A stretch of DNA of 64,000 nucleotides from NCBI GenBank assembly GCA_025765595.1, contig JAIVFH010000045.1, positions 1-64,000 of the forward strand, in the 5' to 3' direction. The DNA comes from Obelidium mucronatum (lineage: Eukaryota > Chytridiomycota > Chytridiomycetes > Chytridiales > Chytriomycetaceae). The notes below the pieces were generated by a model. It was given only the letters and a program-made list of their open reading frames with translations, was not told where the DNA came from and made no database searches. This document shows, piece after piece, positions 40,882-53,720 of the stretch (the first letter of the stretch is position 1; each line of letters starts with the position of its first letter). A program made the position numbers and the translations under genes.

Positions 40882-42858
40882 ATGTCAACTGATTCGTCAT
40901 CCGCCTTTGCGCATTCGATGCTTTTGGCCTTGGCTTCTTATGGGTTCTGCGTGGTTTCGGGAGTATTGTAAGTTTCTTTGATTGTGTTGTTGTGTATGTG
41001 TGTGTGGTGGGTGTAAATTGGTCATGGGCATTCCAAGTTGAATCAAACACCTTTGCATTTACGGCAGGGGATCTCCTGTCTACATCCTGGTTGCATTTGT
41101 GATGATTGATTCGTACCGCAACAAGCGAGGACTGCTGAAGAGCCGAAGCAATCAAAAGATTGAACTGGCTGATGATCTCCACCTGGATGTTGCTGCCTGG
41201 ATTGAGCAGTTGGATTGCTATTCTGAAAACGATCAAAATGAGGAAGAAGAAGACAATGACGACTCGGACGAAGTCACCCAAGTTTATTCAGATTCTGTGG
41301 ATTCTCCTGGCGATAGACACAACCACCTGACTGTTGACAAGGTTCCCGTGGGCCTCGGGGAAACAATTCGGAAGCTGAGCAATGAACTTATTGTTCCAAT
41401 GGAGAAGGAGTTGGCTGAGGCTGAATCTGTTGGACGAATCGATGGACTGAAAGCACAGGATGTTGTTGACTTCGTTGATTCCATTCGATATCTCGTTCGA
41501 ATTGATGGGGGAGGAGTATCAATTTCTCCAGAACAAGTTAAGATCTGTCCTTCATGTTTTTTTGTTGATATGGTAGTTATCTAGTTATCATCTCTAACTG
41601 CAAATACCCCAGATGAAGATGGATTCGTTCCAGCGTATTCGCAGTAACTGATTTGGCATTTACGTCATCCACTGACGCAACCAAAGCATCTGCATTTTGC
41701 ATGACAAAGTTACCGGTTCTGTTGTGTCACATACAAGTGATTCAACAACACGCATGCGAACAAACCGACTTTTCAATCGACAACGATAATGACACATTTA
41801 TGGACCTGGCCATTGCAAGCTATACAATCTCAAACAGTCTAAGCCGTGCGGTGGCTCTGATTACCTCATCCACAGTCTCTGCTGGCTCCATCTCACAAGA
41901 ATTGGATATGGATGATTTCTTTTCTCACCATCTGCACTATTTTTGGGTCCGAGAACAAATCTGCTTGGTTTTAGCGTATATTCTCGGGAATAAGATCCAA
42001 GACGCCGAATCACAACTCTTGCAGCTTATACATCAGGTCGCTGAACAAGAAAAGCGAGACTCGCAGCAAATCGCATCTTCCAATAGCTATAGCGACACAA
42101 ACAATGAGGCCTCTATTGATGCCGTTAACTCTATCCAACACAACGTCGTAGCATATGCCCCACCACTACCCTCAAACGAACCAACGACGATTCCCACTCG
42201 ATCTATTGCGACACCAACATTCACCACAACATCAACTGCATTGACGACATCCTCTTCAAGACCAGAAAATGAACTGCCCAAAACGTATCTCCTCTACACA
42301 AGTTCAATCGACACATTCCTCCCAACAAGTTCAGAAACCCCACAAATTCGAACAGCAATTGCTCAAATGTCTGCAGCAGGGCTCTATCCAGGAGATTTCT
42401 TCATCTTGCTGAGCTCTTGGCATGATGAAAACAATGGCGCAGTGAGTGGCAGTAATACAAGACAACGACCTCGTAGCAATTTTATACCCCAGCAGCAGCA
42501 GCAGCAAAAATTCCGCAGACAACACATTCAGAATGCTGGAGAACTGTTGGTGGAAAAGAAACCACAGTTTCGATCTTGGTTCGACAGAGTATCGTTTGTG
42601 AAACTCATTGACATTGTGGAGGAGCCGTTGTCTTCGTTGTCGAACGACAACAGTAACAGCAACACTGATAACAGTAATAATAACTCCACAATGACGATTG
42701 AAGTTCTCCAAGAAAAGGATACTGTCGGGTTTGAATTCGTTTCTGGAATGGACGGAAACGTTTCGAGGATGGTGTTGGAAAACCGAGTCAAGGATTCCTT
42801 GCGTTTTGGAGCTGTTCGTGTTGAGCAGGATGTTGTTAAGGCCTTCTTTTCCGAGTGA
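40882..42858 (+). CDS. Membrane-anchored protein with acidic and Ser/Thr/Asn-rich regions, family unknown
   Basis: Exons 40882-40967, 41068-41536, 41613-41643 and 41687-42858 join in frame to 585 aa; the 31-nt third exon is needed and phases agree. The N-terminus has two adjacent hydrophobic segments (HSMLLALASYGFCVVSGVL and PVYILVAFVMI) forming a likely hairpin in a membrane. An acidic linker follows, then helices (LGETIRKLSNELIVPMEKELAEAE), a mixed region with a long Ser/Thr stretch, and a Gln and Asn/Ser-rich section before an ordered end. The general layout recalls organelle-membrane tethers, but no motif is decisive and I give no name. Confidence 0.6.
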
Positions 42859-43961
42859 CCAAAACAACAACTGCGTTCAATAGCAAGGAAACTGCAATTC
42901 TCCTTCTTTTCTCATTACTATAGAAGCTTAAAAGGAATATAAAATTCTGATAATGATGAAGGATGATACTATTATTCTGAAATAACCTTAAGCGCGAAAA
43001 AAAAGAGCAAATGAAAGATATTATTTGCATCTGCAAAAGCAGGGACCAACGACTGATGAACGAAAACCATGCTACAAATTTGTCAATGACACGATACCAC
43101 TCGCAGAAAGCTCAAATTTACCACTCGAACTTAGATGCAAGAAAACGAAATCAGAATATAAAACTGTTTTGGCGGCTATTCAATTATCAAAGACGCGTAA
43201 AAAAGAACAGACGGTTAATGTAGTAAATACTTTGTTATTAGATACATGTCAACAAACGCTAGTCGATCAAATAACTGCAGTCATGACTCCAAGAAAGATA
43301 GTGGCGATTGAATAAGGGACTCTGCGACAGAGGCTTTTCAATTTGACCAGTGACTCGCCTGCGACAGGCGGCCAACTGACCGTTAGCTGAATGATTTGGC
43401 TCGCCTGCGACAGGTGGCCAAATATTCATTTACTTAGGGAAAGAAGTGGAATAACTGCAGTCATGACTCCAAGAAAGATAGTGGCGATTGAATAAGGGAC
43501 TCTGCGACAGAGGCTTTTCAATTTGACCAGTGACTCGCCTGCGACAGGCGGCCAACTGACCGTTAGCTGAATGATTTGGCTCGCCTGCGACAGGTGGCCA
43601 AATATTCATGTACTTTGGTTTTCATGTTTTTTTTTTGTTTTTTTTTTTGTCTAGTGACGCGTTTACCTAATTGGAATACAATTAATTGGAGAACAAAAGA
43701 TGATTATTATAAAATCATTTAATGAAATCAAGAGTTCTTAATTTTGGAGTGGAAAACGATGGGCAAAACGTCTTAAATTAACTTCAAGCATTATACGTCC
43801 ACATAAACTCAATTTGGATGAATGCGACCAGCAAAACGCCTTTCTTCATCAAAAAAACACAAAAATAAAACGGGTGGATTTGTTTACTTTCTCTTTGTGG
43901 TGTGACTCTTTCAAGCAACAAAAAGCCACACATTTCCTCAGAAACACCCGGACGGTTGCAG
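42859..43961. other. Accessory intergenic stretch with one weak open frame
   Basis: Contains an open frame of ~90 aa at 43025-43315 (lysine-rich, no recognisable family) that runs into the first copy of the 180-bp duplication, and otherwise AT-rich sequence. The frame could be a remnant of a mobile or duplicated gene. Confidence 0.4.
43271..43616. repeat. 180-bp direct tandem duplication carrying CGA-loop hairpins
   Basis: Bases 43271-43435 recur at 43451-43615 with almost no differences (offset 180). Each copy contains three short palindromes with a CGA centre: CTCTG-CGA-CAGAG, CGCCTG-CGA-CAGGCG and a slightly imperfect CGCCTG-CGA-CAGGTG. The design, a G/C-rich stem with a three-base centre, parallels the intronic repeats at 31849-32053. 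Confidence 0.9.
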
Positions 43962-45971
43962 ATGTCAACAGTGCAGCCAGCGCAGCGAGACATTCAAGAT
44001 GCATATACTATTGCTCAAATTGCAAGCTTTCTGTCTTATCAAGAAGAGGAAACCAAACCAGACATCTTTTTCAGTCTTCCAGATTCATCAGTCCTGCAAC
44101 TATTTACTGCATACATTTACAATCAAAAAAAGAAAGCAGTGTCAGTAAGGGTAAAAGAAAAGTTAGACAGATGCTTGGTGAGTGTGACTGTCACGTGGCT
44201 CCATACTACTTCTAGTGAGTAACGTTTTCTCTCATCAGAAAAACCAAAGCATGGTGGTGCGCGCATTCATGTCAAGAAAACATATACATGAACAGCACAT
44301 GCACAACTTCGGAATTACTGCGCCATTTGTCAAAGTTTTACAATATGCTGAAAACGCCGAGTCCTTCTACACTGGTGGTTCGAGTTCGGGTGTAAAAAGA
44401 GGACCTGAGAATTTGGACATACCAGTGAAGACTAAAACCCAAAGATTGATTCAAGGAAAGCCCTTCAATAGCATTGAGGGCAGCGAGGTTTGAGAATACA
44501 ATGTATTTGGTGGATAGTTTTCTCACTCTATTTCCATCATGAACAGGCAGACGAATCGAGATCCTCAGATTACGAAGATGAAACAAGCACGGAGATGGTA
44601 GAAGAGGTATGGTTTGCACTTTTTTTGTGTTCAATGATGTGCTGAACCAAACATATTTCAAGGACAGAGAATTAATCTTGGAATTCAACGGGAATGCGGC
44701 TGTTGAGCAGAACATCAATACTATTGAGAAAAAGGTACTAAATTAATGAGTCGTGATCCTTTGATTTCTGATTATTCTCTTCTAGAAATCTTGCCAAGTG
44801 CCTTTTGTTAAAAAGTATTTGGCTCTCACAACAAAACTAGTATCAAGGCCATCTCTTTTGTTGCAACAACGTGGAAGGCACTTTGCAGAAAAAGCTCAAT
44901 GGAATTGTTTTGACAACATCTTGTTGAAGGATATGGGGATTGCGCCAAGTATTGTTGTGGACCGTTTTACAACTGGAAAAAAATATGGCATAAATATGGC
45001 ATTGTTGGAAAGAACTCTAAAGGACGATGGAGCATACAATGACATGTATAACAAGATATCAAACTTATTGGATGGTGGGTTGGTTAAAGATCTGGCAAGT
45101 GTGGATGAAGATTCAGTTGATTCAAACGAAACTGTAAATTTAAAAACAGGTTTGTTCATAAAACTCTCAAGAGTCAATCTCCTTAATTTAAAAAAAAAAT
45201 AGGAGTTGTTTTTACTGCTCTTACAACAGTGCTTTCATATATTCCAGTGGCTGCCTCATCCACCTCTGAAAGCCATTGTAAAATCCAACTTTGGGCTCCC
45301 ATCTTTTCTTCAGCATTTAAAACGGATGGAAGCCAAATTCAGCCTGTCTGGGAGCTTCTCCATCCAATTCCAGGAAATGGGGGTATTGGGTCGTTGGTAT
45401 CGGATTTTGCCACCGTTGCTGAAGGGCTCCCAACGTTTATGGTGGAATTTGAAGTAGGACGCCAGGGAGCTCACAAGGATGATGTGTGCTTGATCTCTGA
45501 AGCTGCTTTTGAATATCACCAGTACCTGTCCCAATTGAATATCCCCCTCAGCAAGTTAACTGACGTTTGCTTTCACATTGGCTATGTCAGTGATGCAAAA
45601 ATTGTGATTGATGAAATTCATCCTGAATATAATGAGGAGTCAAAGTTGTTGTATTATCGCATTTTCCCCAATGTTGCTAATTTTGACTTGCTATCAGGTA
45701 ATTTCTTTTTTTTTTACTTTAAATTATAGGAGTATTTATTAATAATGTTTGGTTTTCTCATGTAGTTGGCAGTGGTAACAAGCAAATAATTCAGATACTT
45801 CAACTTCTGACATTTATCAAGACTATTCTGATTCCAAATGGCAATAATCTCCTTAAGTTGTTGACATTGAGTGCCGGACTAAGTCTGTTGCCAGAGTTTC
45901 TCCCAACACTTCCCACAAAAGGTGCCAAAGCCAGTAAACAGAAAGGATCATACACACCTCAAAAGAAGTAG
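43962..45971 (+). CDS. Unrecognised 553-aa protein, possible restriction-fold C-terminal domain
   Basis: Seven exons (43962-44177, 44239-44487, 44547-44606, 44663-44734, 44786-45149, 45203-45697, 45766-45971), all phases consistent. The N-terminal half is helical and charged. From exon 6 there is an alpha/beta region: SDFATVAEG, then PTFMVEFEVGRQGAHKDD, then a helix (EAAFEYHQYLSQ). The D...ExE arrangement followed by a basic/helical segment resembles divergent PD-(D/E)XK nuclease-like domains seen in effector- or transposon-linked proteins, but the catalytic lysine is not obvious. The C-terminus is Lys-rich. It lies near the Crinkler-like gene in an accessory region. No firm name. Confidence 0.55.
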
Positions 45972-47113
45972 CAAATTTTGATTGTTTGAGTATTCAGTGA
46001 ATAATATTTTTTTTGCAATCAATCGAGGAAAGTTATAACTTTTTCGCTGTGACAGCGCTTGCCCACCTGCTCCTTCACAATCACCCCCATTAGCGAGGCG
46101 TGCCTAGAGGCATTGTAAAATGAGGGTTGAGGAGTTGTAGAAAACATTAAATGAATGAAACACACAGCCTTCTCTGTCATTTGGAATTTGGAAATATGGA
46201 TCGACTTCAAGTTCGGCAGTCCCTGAATACGCGTCGTTTGCTTTCAGGAGGAGAAATACTGGGGCATTTTCGGCATCATGTTTTCGATAGTTGTGCCTTT
46301 CACTCAATCATGCGACAAACTGCAGAATTCAAGAGCTCCGTCTCAAAGCAGGTATCGCGGTCCCGTGCGAGACTTTGAATCAATAACGATTCAACTGTGC
46401 TTCTGGTGGTTTCTCGCCTGAAAACCCACCTACTCGTTTTGTAGCGATATCTATCCCCCTTTTAGTACCGCGTGATTTCCGGTTTTGACGACTTGAGCTG
46501 GCCACAACTACAAGGCAATCGAACCATACAAAAAAAAAATTAATCGTGTCTATATGGAATGGGAAAATTTTGTGTTGAGACATTTGTCTTGTTTCTCCAT
46601 TCAACCCCCCTCCGTGCAGGAAACTAAAAACTGGTTCAAATTTTCTCAAGCCACTCTGTTGCAAGAAACATATTCGATACATCTATTGGGGGGGTCCTGT
46701 CAACAAAAGCAGAACATCATTCTAGCGTGGGCTGTAGAAAGCCTCAGTTGTTTAGGAAGACACGTTTCAAGGATTCACACGAATAAAAAACTTTTGAAGT
46801 CAGATTTTGGTTGAATGTTCTGGAGAGCAGAGGTCTGTCCAGGTGCGAGATTTCACCTCGAAATCAGTAGTGCTGATATTGTACTCGCTCGGTGCAGAGT
46901 ATTCGTGCATGCTGTAATAACAAAGTAGAGCAGAGTTTTTTTCTGCCATAGAAGAACTCACAGGGTTATACAAAAGATGGCAATATTATATTTTTTGTAA
47001 TCAAACACACACACATCCTCTGCCAAACACGCACACATCTAAATGCCTTCAAAGAGAGAAAAAAAAAAGAAAGAGAAAACAATAACAAAACAATAAAACC
47101 CCATAACACCAAA

Positions 47114-47177
<64 letters not shown>

Positions 47178-47340
47178 ACACAAACACACAAACACAAACA
47201 AAAAAAAAGTTCTCACATACAAAAAAAAAACATACATCAAAATCAAATTATAATAAAGGGAAAATAAGGGGAAGAGAGAGAGAGGCCTTTTCTTTTTCTT
47301 AAGGGGGTGCAAGGGATTTCAGGGTTGTGTGGGAGAGAAA
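45972..47340. other. Long intergenic stretch with a CA microsatellite
   Basis: Two short open frames (46151-46378 forward, 46104-46307 reverse) overlap and neither is convincing. The right half holds A-rich tracts and the (CA)n run and leads into the 3' end of the Gln-rich gene. Confidence 0.5.
47116..47172. repeat. (CA)n microsatellite, about 28 units
   Basis: Uninterrupted CA dinucleotides over ~57 nt, flanked by shorter CA-rich sequence. It produces spurious Cys/Val open frames on the reverse strand. Confidence 0.95.
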
Positions 47341-50300
47341 TCAGTTGTGTGTAGTGACACCCGCCCCAACAGAGACAACACCCAGTCCAGCGCCGATTAC
47401 AGTGTTTGAAGCAGCAGCAGAAGAATCAGCAGCAGGTTTTGATGTTGGTACAACGGCAACCCCCAACTTATCAGCTGTATATTGAGCGTTATCAATAAAT
47501 TCACTGTCTTCATCTGCGTCTTCGTCATCATAGTCTTCATCGTCGTCGTCGTCTTCGTCGTCATAATCTTGGTCATCTTCGTCTTCCTCAAAGTCTCCTT
47601 CGCTTGAAAACTGGGAAACAGTGGAAAAAATTGCCGACGGGAGTGTGGAAGGCGCTCCGCCAACTTCAGTTGCGGTGGAGCTGAAACGTTGTTGGAGAAC
47701 TGGGGGCGGAACTTTGGGTGGTGGTTCCTCATAGCTTTGTGGTTGTTCTTGTTCTTGTTCTTGTTCTTGGTGGTGGTGGTGGTGGTGGTGGTTCTGCCTT
47801 TCCAGTTGCTCTTGTGTTCCAGATTGATTGCTGTGCAGTTGGTCCATCTGCTGTTGTGGTTGATGTTGCTGGTGTTGCGGCTGCAAAGATTGCCTTTGTT
47901 GCGTTTGTTGATTAGGGTTTTGTGGTTGCTGCTGCTGCTGATATTGCTGTACCGGCTGTTTCGTCACAATATGGCCCATTTGAGTGTTGTACTGCATTTG
48001 CAAGTATTCAACCTGCTGCGCATTGGGCGGAACAGCTATATGATTCTGTCCAGTCCCAGGAACCACCCTTTGCTGCTGCTGCTGCTGTTGCTGATACTGC
48101 GCAGTTTCACGTTGAATGTGCTGTAAATCCACAACACGCGCGTAGGATCTCGTTCGTGGAATTGCTGGGGCAGTCGCGGCAGGCGCAACATGGTTTTCAG
48201 GAATAGCAATTCGCTGGCTCGAAAAAGCTCTCTGAAGAGGTTGCAAATTATGACCGGCAGATACTTGGTGTTGTTGCTGCTGTTGGTACTGAAGCTGATT
48301 GTGTTGTTGCTGTTGTTGTTGGTAATGAAGAGCAGGAATCGCAGCAAATGATTTTGTCCTTCGAATGTGGTCCTGTGTATGTGGATATTGATCTTGATGG
48401 CCCCGCTTGACGGGCTCATTTGGGTCAAACGTAGGCAAGTTTGAGAGCATCAGAGAGAGTGTGTTGACTGGAAACGAAAACAAAACAAAAAAAAAAAGTA
48501 ATGAGTTTCAACACAACAACACCACAAAAATAGATTCACGTACCATCAATTCCCATCCCTCTTCGTCCAAACTCTACCAGATATCCTTCATCTCTTCTCG
48601 CCAGCTCAATAACTCGTCCCATCTCTCGCTCATAGTATTCCATCCCATGTCCTTCCAAAACACCATCTCCACTCTTTCGACTCTTGAGCAATGAGATCTG
48701 GTCTCTTAATGCAACCAGTTGCAAGATGTTATGATGCCGTAAATCCTGTAGCCGTTTGTAAAACTCTGGAATGGTACGCGGGAGGTTCTGGCCTCTCGCC
48801 CGGGCAGCTGCCGCAGCTGCTTGGATATCGGCTTCAGAAGTCGCGTTTGCTGTTGGAGTTTGATGTAATGGGGCTTGAAGTTCAGGCGGTTGAACTTTTC
48901 CAGCAGCTGCACCCCCCGCACCACCGATTGCATTGGTGCTTGGATCGTGTTTGTGGGATATTGTTCGTGTGATTGGAATGGGAGGTGGAACTGCGGAGTC
49001 CAAGACATTCCCGCCATTGGTACCATCAATCGGTTTGAGCGCGGGTGATGTGTTTGCAGATTTCACAGGAATGTCTGCAGCTGAAGAAGAGTTTGGATTT
49101 GGGTTGAGAATCAGCTTTGTGGACGCCGACACGGGTGATTTTACGGAGGAAACTGATTTTGGTTGATTATAAAGTGGGAGGTATGGCGCTGAAGGGAATG
49201 TCCTCCTTGGCAAGAGGGGTGAATTTGATGATTTTTCCAAACTGAGACGAACTGAAGGGGCAATACTTGATTCAGGATACATTATTTCAGGACTCATTCG
49301 CTTTCCATTATACTGCTGCTGTTGGTGTTGTTGTTGTTGGTTCGATTGAGAGTGGCGGTTATCACCGGATGAACCCGAACTTCTCATAGAGGCCCCTTTA
49401 CTGAATTCTCGGCTGGATTTCCGAGTAGGAACAGCCTGCAATGTATCTGGGTCATCCCCGTCACTGAATTCCTCGTCGTCCCCGATAGCAAAGCTCGCTT
49501 TTTGGTTACCACCACCACCGCTGAGTGAAGATTCGGCAGTATTTTCATCAGATGCAGTATCCTTTCCCATGAGTTCCTTTGAATCAATTCTTCCAGCGAC
49601 AGATGCGGCACTGCTTGACCCACTGGACGTTAAATCTCGATGTGAATCTCGGTGCTTTGATTGCTGGTTGTTATGGTGTTGATGATGGTGATGGTTGTGA
49701 TGGTGTTGATTGTTGTTGGGATGATGATGTTGATGATGGTTGTTTTGCTGTTGCTGACGAATTTGTTGCTGTTCAATCAACATGAGCTGATACTGCTGGT
49801 CCTTCATTTCGGCTTCTTTTTGCAATCGCATCTTCAATGCTTGGCCTTCACCAATTCCAAAAAAGGTTTGCAGACTGCTGGCACTACTACTGCTAGCGTT
49901 TGAATATATTCGTCGGGCAGGCTGAAACCAAAAAAAATAAAAAATAAAAAAAGATATAAGAATTGAGAGATTGTTGCCGAGATATCATGTCATATCATCT
50001 TACCAGAACGCCGGCACTACCACTCTCGAATGCATCAACACCACTTCGATAACTATTCCTTGATGACGATGTTACAGTGCTATAGCTCGATCCAGCAGTT
50101 CCATTCAATCCAGTTGGACTCATTTGCGTAGGGCTCTGTGTATATTTGTAATGAAGTGATTGGTGTCAAATGTTTCAAGTGTGAGACATGCTCCTCACCA
50201 CATGGTACGGATCCGATGGATCAACCACGCCCGCCGAAGAAGCATCGAAACTCCTCCCATAGCTTCCAGAAACACTGCCGACTGTGCTCCCGGGATGCGA

Positions 50301-50997
50301 TGCAGAGTTCCGGTAACCCCGGGCCATGTGGCCAGCCCCCCCTCCGCCGCTGCAGCTTCCGTTTGAATTCAGACTGCCCGCGTCGCAGCTGATGAAGCCG
50401 ATGGTTACTTTCGCCGGTGTTGTTGTGATTGTGGCGACATTGCCGTTTTTTTGCTTAACGCTGACTTGCAGCGTTGTTCCCCCTTGTTGTTGTTGCCCTT
50501 GTTGCCCGTGCAGCGTCGCCGTGTGGAGGCTGCTGCCCGCCGACGACGACGCCGCCGCCGGCGCAGCGGCCGCGGAGGCGCGCGACGGCGGCCGGAGTGC
50601 GCGCGCCGACGGCAGCGGCTGTGTTGCGTTCGAAGAAGTCGAAGAAAAGAAAAAGAAACGCTGCGTCAGCCAAGCCTCTCTCTGTCGCTCTCTTTCGCTG
50701 ACTCACCATGTGGTTCTCGCCGCTCGACAGAATCCCGTTGGCGCTGCGCAGGCTGCCGTAGTAGCTCGATCGGGACGTCGACGTCGACGTTGCGCTGCTG
50801 GATGCACTCGTGCTGTGCATGTGTGCGTTGTGGTTGGCGCTGGCGAGTGCGTGGTTGTGGTTGGGGTTGTGGTTGTGGGGGTATCGAGGGGGGCTCAGCA
50901 TCAGGTGCGGGTTGGTTGTCGTCGAAGCAGCAGATGTAGTTCGTGTGGTTGTTGTCGTCGTTGAGGAGGCCGTTTTTGTTGCTGATGGGGTGATCAT
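47341..50997 (-). CDS. Large Gln/His/Ser-rich low-complexity protein
   Basis: Exons 50997-50707, 50618-50199, 50135-50004, 49921-48544 and 48467-47341 join in frame to 1115 aa. Most of the chain is low complexity: Thr/His/Asn, then Gly/Ser, poly-Gln, poly-His (8 His near 47785) and an Asp/Glu-rich block (47510-47600). One ordered helical stretch stands out: GQNLPRTIPEFYKRLQDLRH, NILQLVALRDQISLLKS, YYEREMGRVIELARRDEGYL. The last ~35 residues are small and hydrophobic. Likely a nuclear or cytoplasmic scaffold by composition, no named family. Exon 2 is extremely GC-rich compared with the rest. Confidence 0.6.
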
Positions 50998-51304
50998 ATG
51001 GAATTACTGGTTTATTTTGGATTTTTTGACCCCCCAAAAACCAGAAAAAGCGTTGCTATGCTTGGGTTCTATACTCTTTTTTTGGTTATGCTTGGCCGAC
51101 CCACGTGTTCTTATTATACTCTTTCAACAACAGCAAACAGCAAAACAAATCACTCAAAAATTAAATCCAGCAAAACTCACTTCTGGAAACTCGAAAAAAA
51201 AAACTGCCGTTTGATATCGGAATCGGGTGTAAAAAAAAAAAAAACTAAAAAAAAAAAAAAACACAACGTAATACTACAGAAAAATGATTTCAAGGGTTTC
51301 TCAA
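50998..51304. other. Intergenic between two same-strand low-complexity genes
   Basis: Contains A-rich tracts (51190-51260) and no supported gene. It must hold the 3' end of the upstream gene and the promoter of the next. Confidence 0.5.
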
Positions 51305-52158
51305 TCAGTGGCCAACGCCAGTTCCACTGCTACTCAGTCCCCACACACGACCACTCATCCAGCCACCCACTTTTCCACCATTTCCGCCACCGCCACCAGC
51401 ACCAACACTGCCTCGCTTCAACGATGCAAATCCGGATGTGAGAATGTGACTAGAACTAGGTCCTTCATACCCGCTGCCGCTGCCGCCGCTTTCTTTACTG
51501 ACCATGGCACTGGTACCAAACCGGCTCGGTCGACCCAAACTGACAACTTCGCCCACAGTCGTTCGCACACACCCAGGACACTGCTGATATGCCTTTACAC
51601 AACGACAAAGCGGAGCCGCGCCTTGATGGGACAGTTGTTGCTGCTCCTTGTATCCTCCATTCTTCCACACTTTTTGATCACTTGCACCAAGCAGTGATAC
51701 ACGATGGTTCGCACCATTATTATTATTGTTGTTGTTGTTGGCCGCGGTAGAATACTTTCCAGTTCCAATTCCAAACCCCGAATTGGTGGCCGTTGTATTA
51801 TTCCCATATGTTCCCCCACCACCTTGCTTCGCAATCGAACCGCCAAACTTTTCACTCACACGAGCAACTCTTTCTGCAAGATACGAAGTACTAATTCCAT
51901 GTGACGTATTGGTTGCAGTTGAAATAGTAGGAGTGGAGGACTCCAGACCAAACACAGCTGCATTACTACCGCTAATATTCTGGTTGTATAAGCGGGGATC
52001 CTGTTGATAGTACTTGTTTGTGGCTGTAGGCGTGACTCCAGCCCATGATGGCGCAGGCGGGGTTTCTCCCAACTGCATACTCGACAAACTTGAACTCAAT
52101 TCATGATCATCTGTTGGAGATGACGATTTTGGGATTCCCCAGCCCCCCAACTGTTGTT

Positions 52159-52190
<32 letters not shown>

Positions 52191-53641
52191 TGGCGAGAAG
52201 GAATAGGAATTGTTGATTCTAATTATAAAAAAAAGAAAAATTTCTCGTTATTAATAATTGATTAAAAAAAAAACAACCACCAGACACACGTTTTTTTTTC
52301 TTCTTCAAAACAACCAAAAAAAAAAAAAAGAACAAACCTCGAAAACTCTCATAACTCTGTGGCCTTCCCAATGTAGCAGCCAATTTCCGATTCGAAACAG
52401 TAGCAGTCGAAGATGCTGCTAACCCGCTCAAGTCAACAGCAGAATCGTTTCCCACCAATCTATTCCCACCAACACTACCACCACCAGCATTCCCATTCGT
52501 CCAATCAAACAACCGTTCTTCTGGAATCGGTGAACTGAGTCTCACACTAGCTGGAGTCGTGCAACTTGACGACGCTGGTGTCATTGTTCCAACACTTGAT
52601 TCATATAAACTCGAATAACTGTTTAAACGAGATTGCTGATTCTCATAGAGTGTAGCAGCGGTGGTGCTGGATCCTGGTACAGAATACGTACTGGATGAAG
52701 CGGATTGAGTGGATAGTCGTGGCATGGATGCCCGGCTGTGGAGTTGGGGATGTGGCAGTTGTTGTTGTTGTTGTTGTTGATGATGAATTTGACTGTGGTA
52801 GGGAACGGGGTGGCTAGTGTACTGGTGGTAAGTGGGTCGTTGGTGTTGTTGTTGTTGTTGTGAGTAATGCTGTGGAGCAATAGGTGGTAGATTGTTGGAA
52901 TCGGGAGTGTATCGAGCTGGTAATGCACTGTACTGGGGTTGAATGTGGGGCAAGACGGGGAGTGATCGTCGAGTTTGAATGCTCGAAACGCGAGGTTGGA
53001 AGATGGGACTGTATGTGGAGGACGAGGACGCATAGATTGGGCTGGGAGAATATTGCAATTGATGTTGATGTTGTTGCTGCTGTTGCTGCTGTTGCTGCTG
53101 CTGCTGCAATAAAAGTTGCTCTTCCTCTGCCTTCTTTTGTTGTAGCCGCAGTTGCTCTTGGTGTGCCACAGTCCATGTGTGATGCAATTGAGACCGAGCC
53201 AGCTCTTTTGAAATACCCTCGTTCTGATCCTCTTGGGCCTTTTGCAGCAACGAAATTTGAGTTGCGAACGAAGGGTTCTAAATTTGAATGGTCAGGTTTG
53301 GCGGATACAAATAAATATGTGCAAAAATATGAACTCAATGAGACTCGCCACCACCTTCGGTGATATTAAAAGAATGCAGCAAAAGCGATTCACTGGGCGG
53401 GTATGAGAGCCCGTTTTTTGGAGATAAGGCGTCCCTCAAATGGGTGAATAAAACATACATGACGACAAAGAGCAAGCAAATAAGGGTTCCGTTCCAGAAA
53501 CAAAGACCACTCTGAAGCCTCAATGTTAAAGTCCCAATCAAGTAAATCAGCAGCCCATCTCTTCCAGGCAGCCACAACTCTTGCCTCCTTAAAAACAGTC
53601 ACTTGCGCCCAACTAGTAGCAGCAAAAGCATTATCGTTCAT
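51305..53641 (-). CDS. Gln-rich low-complexity protein with a conserved N-terminal helical domain
   Basis: Exons 53641-53459, 53277-52338 and 52218-51305 join with matching phase to 678 aa. The first ~95 residues look folded: SWAQVTVFKEARVVAAWKRW, DLLDWDFNIEASEWSLF, then a helical run (ISLLQKAQEDQNEGISKEL). A coiled Gln/Glu segment ends in poly-Gln, then Ser/Gln/His/Pro-rich sequence with several further Gln and Asn runs. The C-terminal part is Gly/Ser-rich with a small Cys cluster (CRCVKAYQQCPGC). Composition resembles fungal transcription or RNA-granule proteins, but I recognise no domain. The first intron (~180 nt) is long for this window. Confidence 0.6.
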
Positions 53642-53720
53642 GTTTGCATCGGCTGTTATTTGTGTTTGTTTTGGTTTTTTAGGAGGGGAGGGGATTGAGT
53701 TCAATGGCTGCCCCAATAGA

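Noticed and set aside
46966..47312. Reverse-strand Cys/Val- and Phe-rich open frames
   Set aside because: Produced by the (CA)n microsatellite and A-rich tracts.
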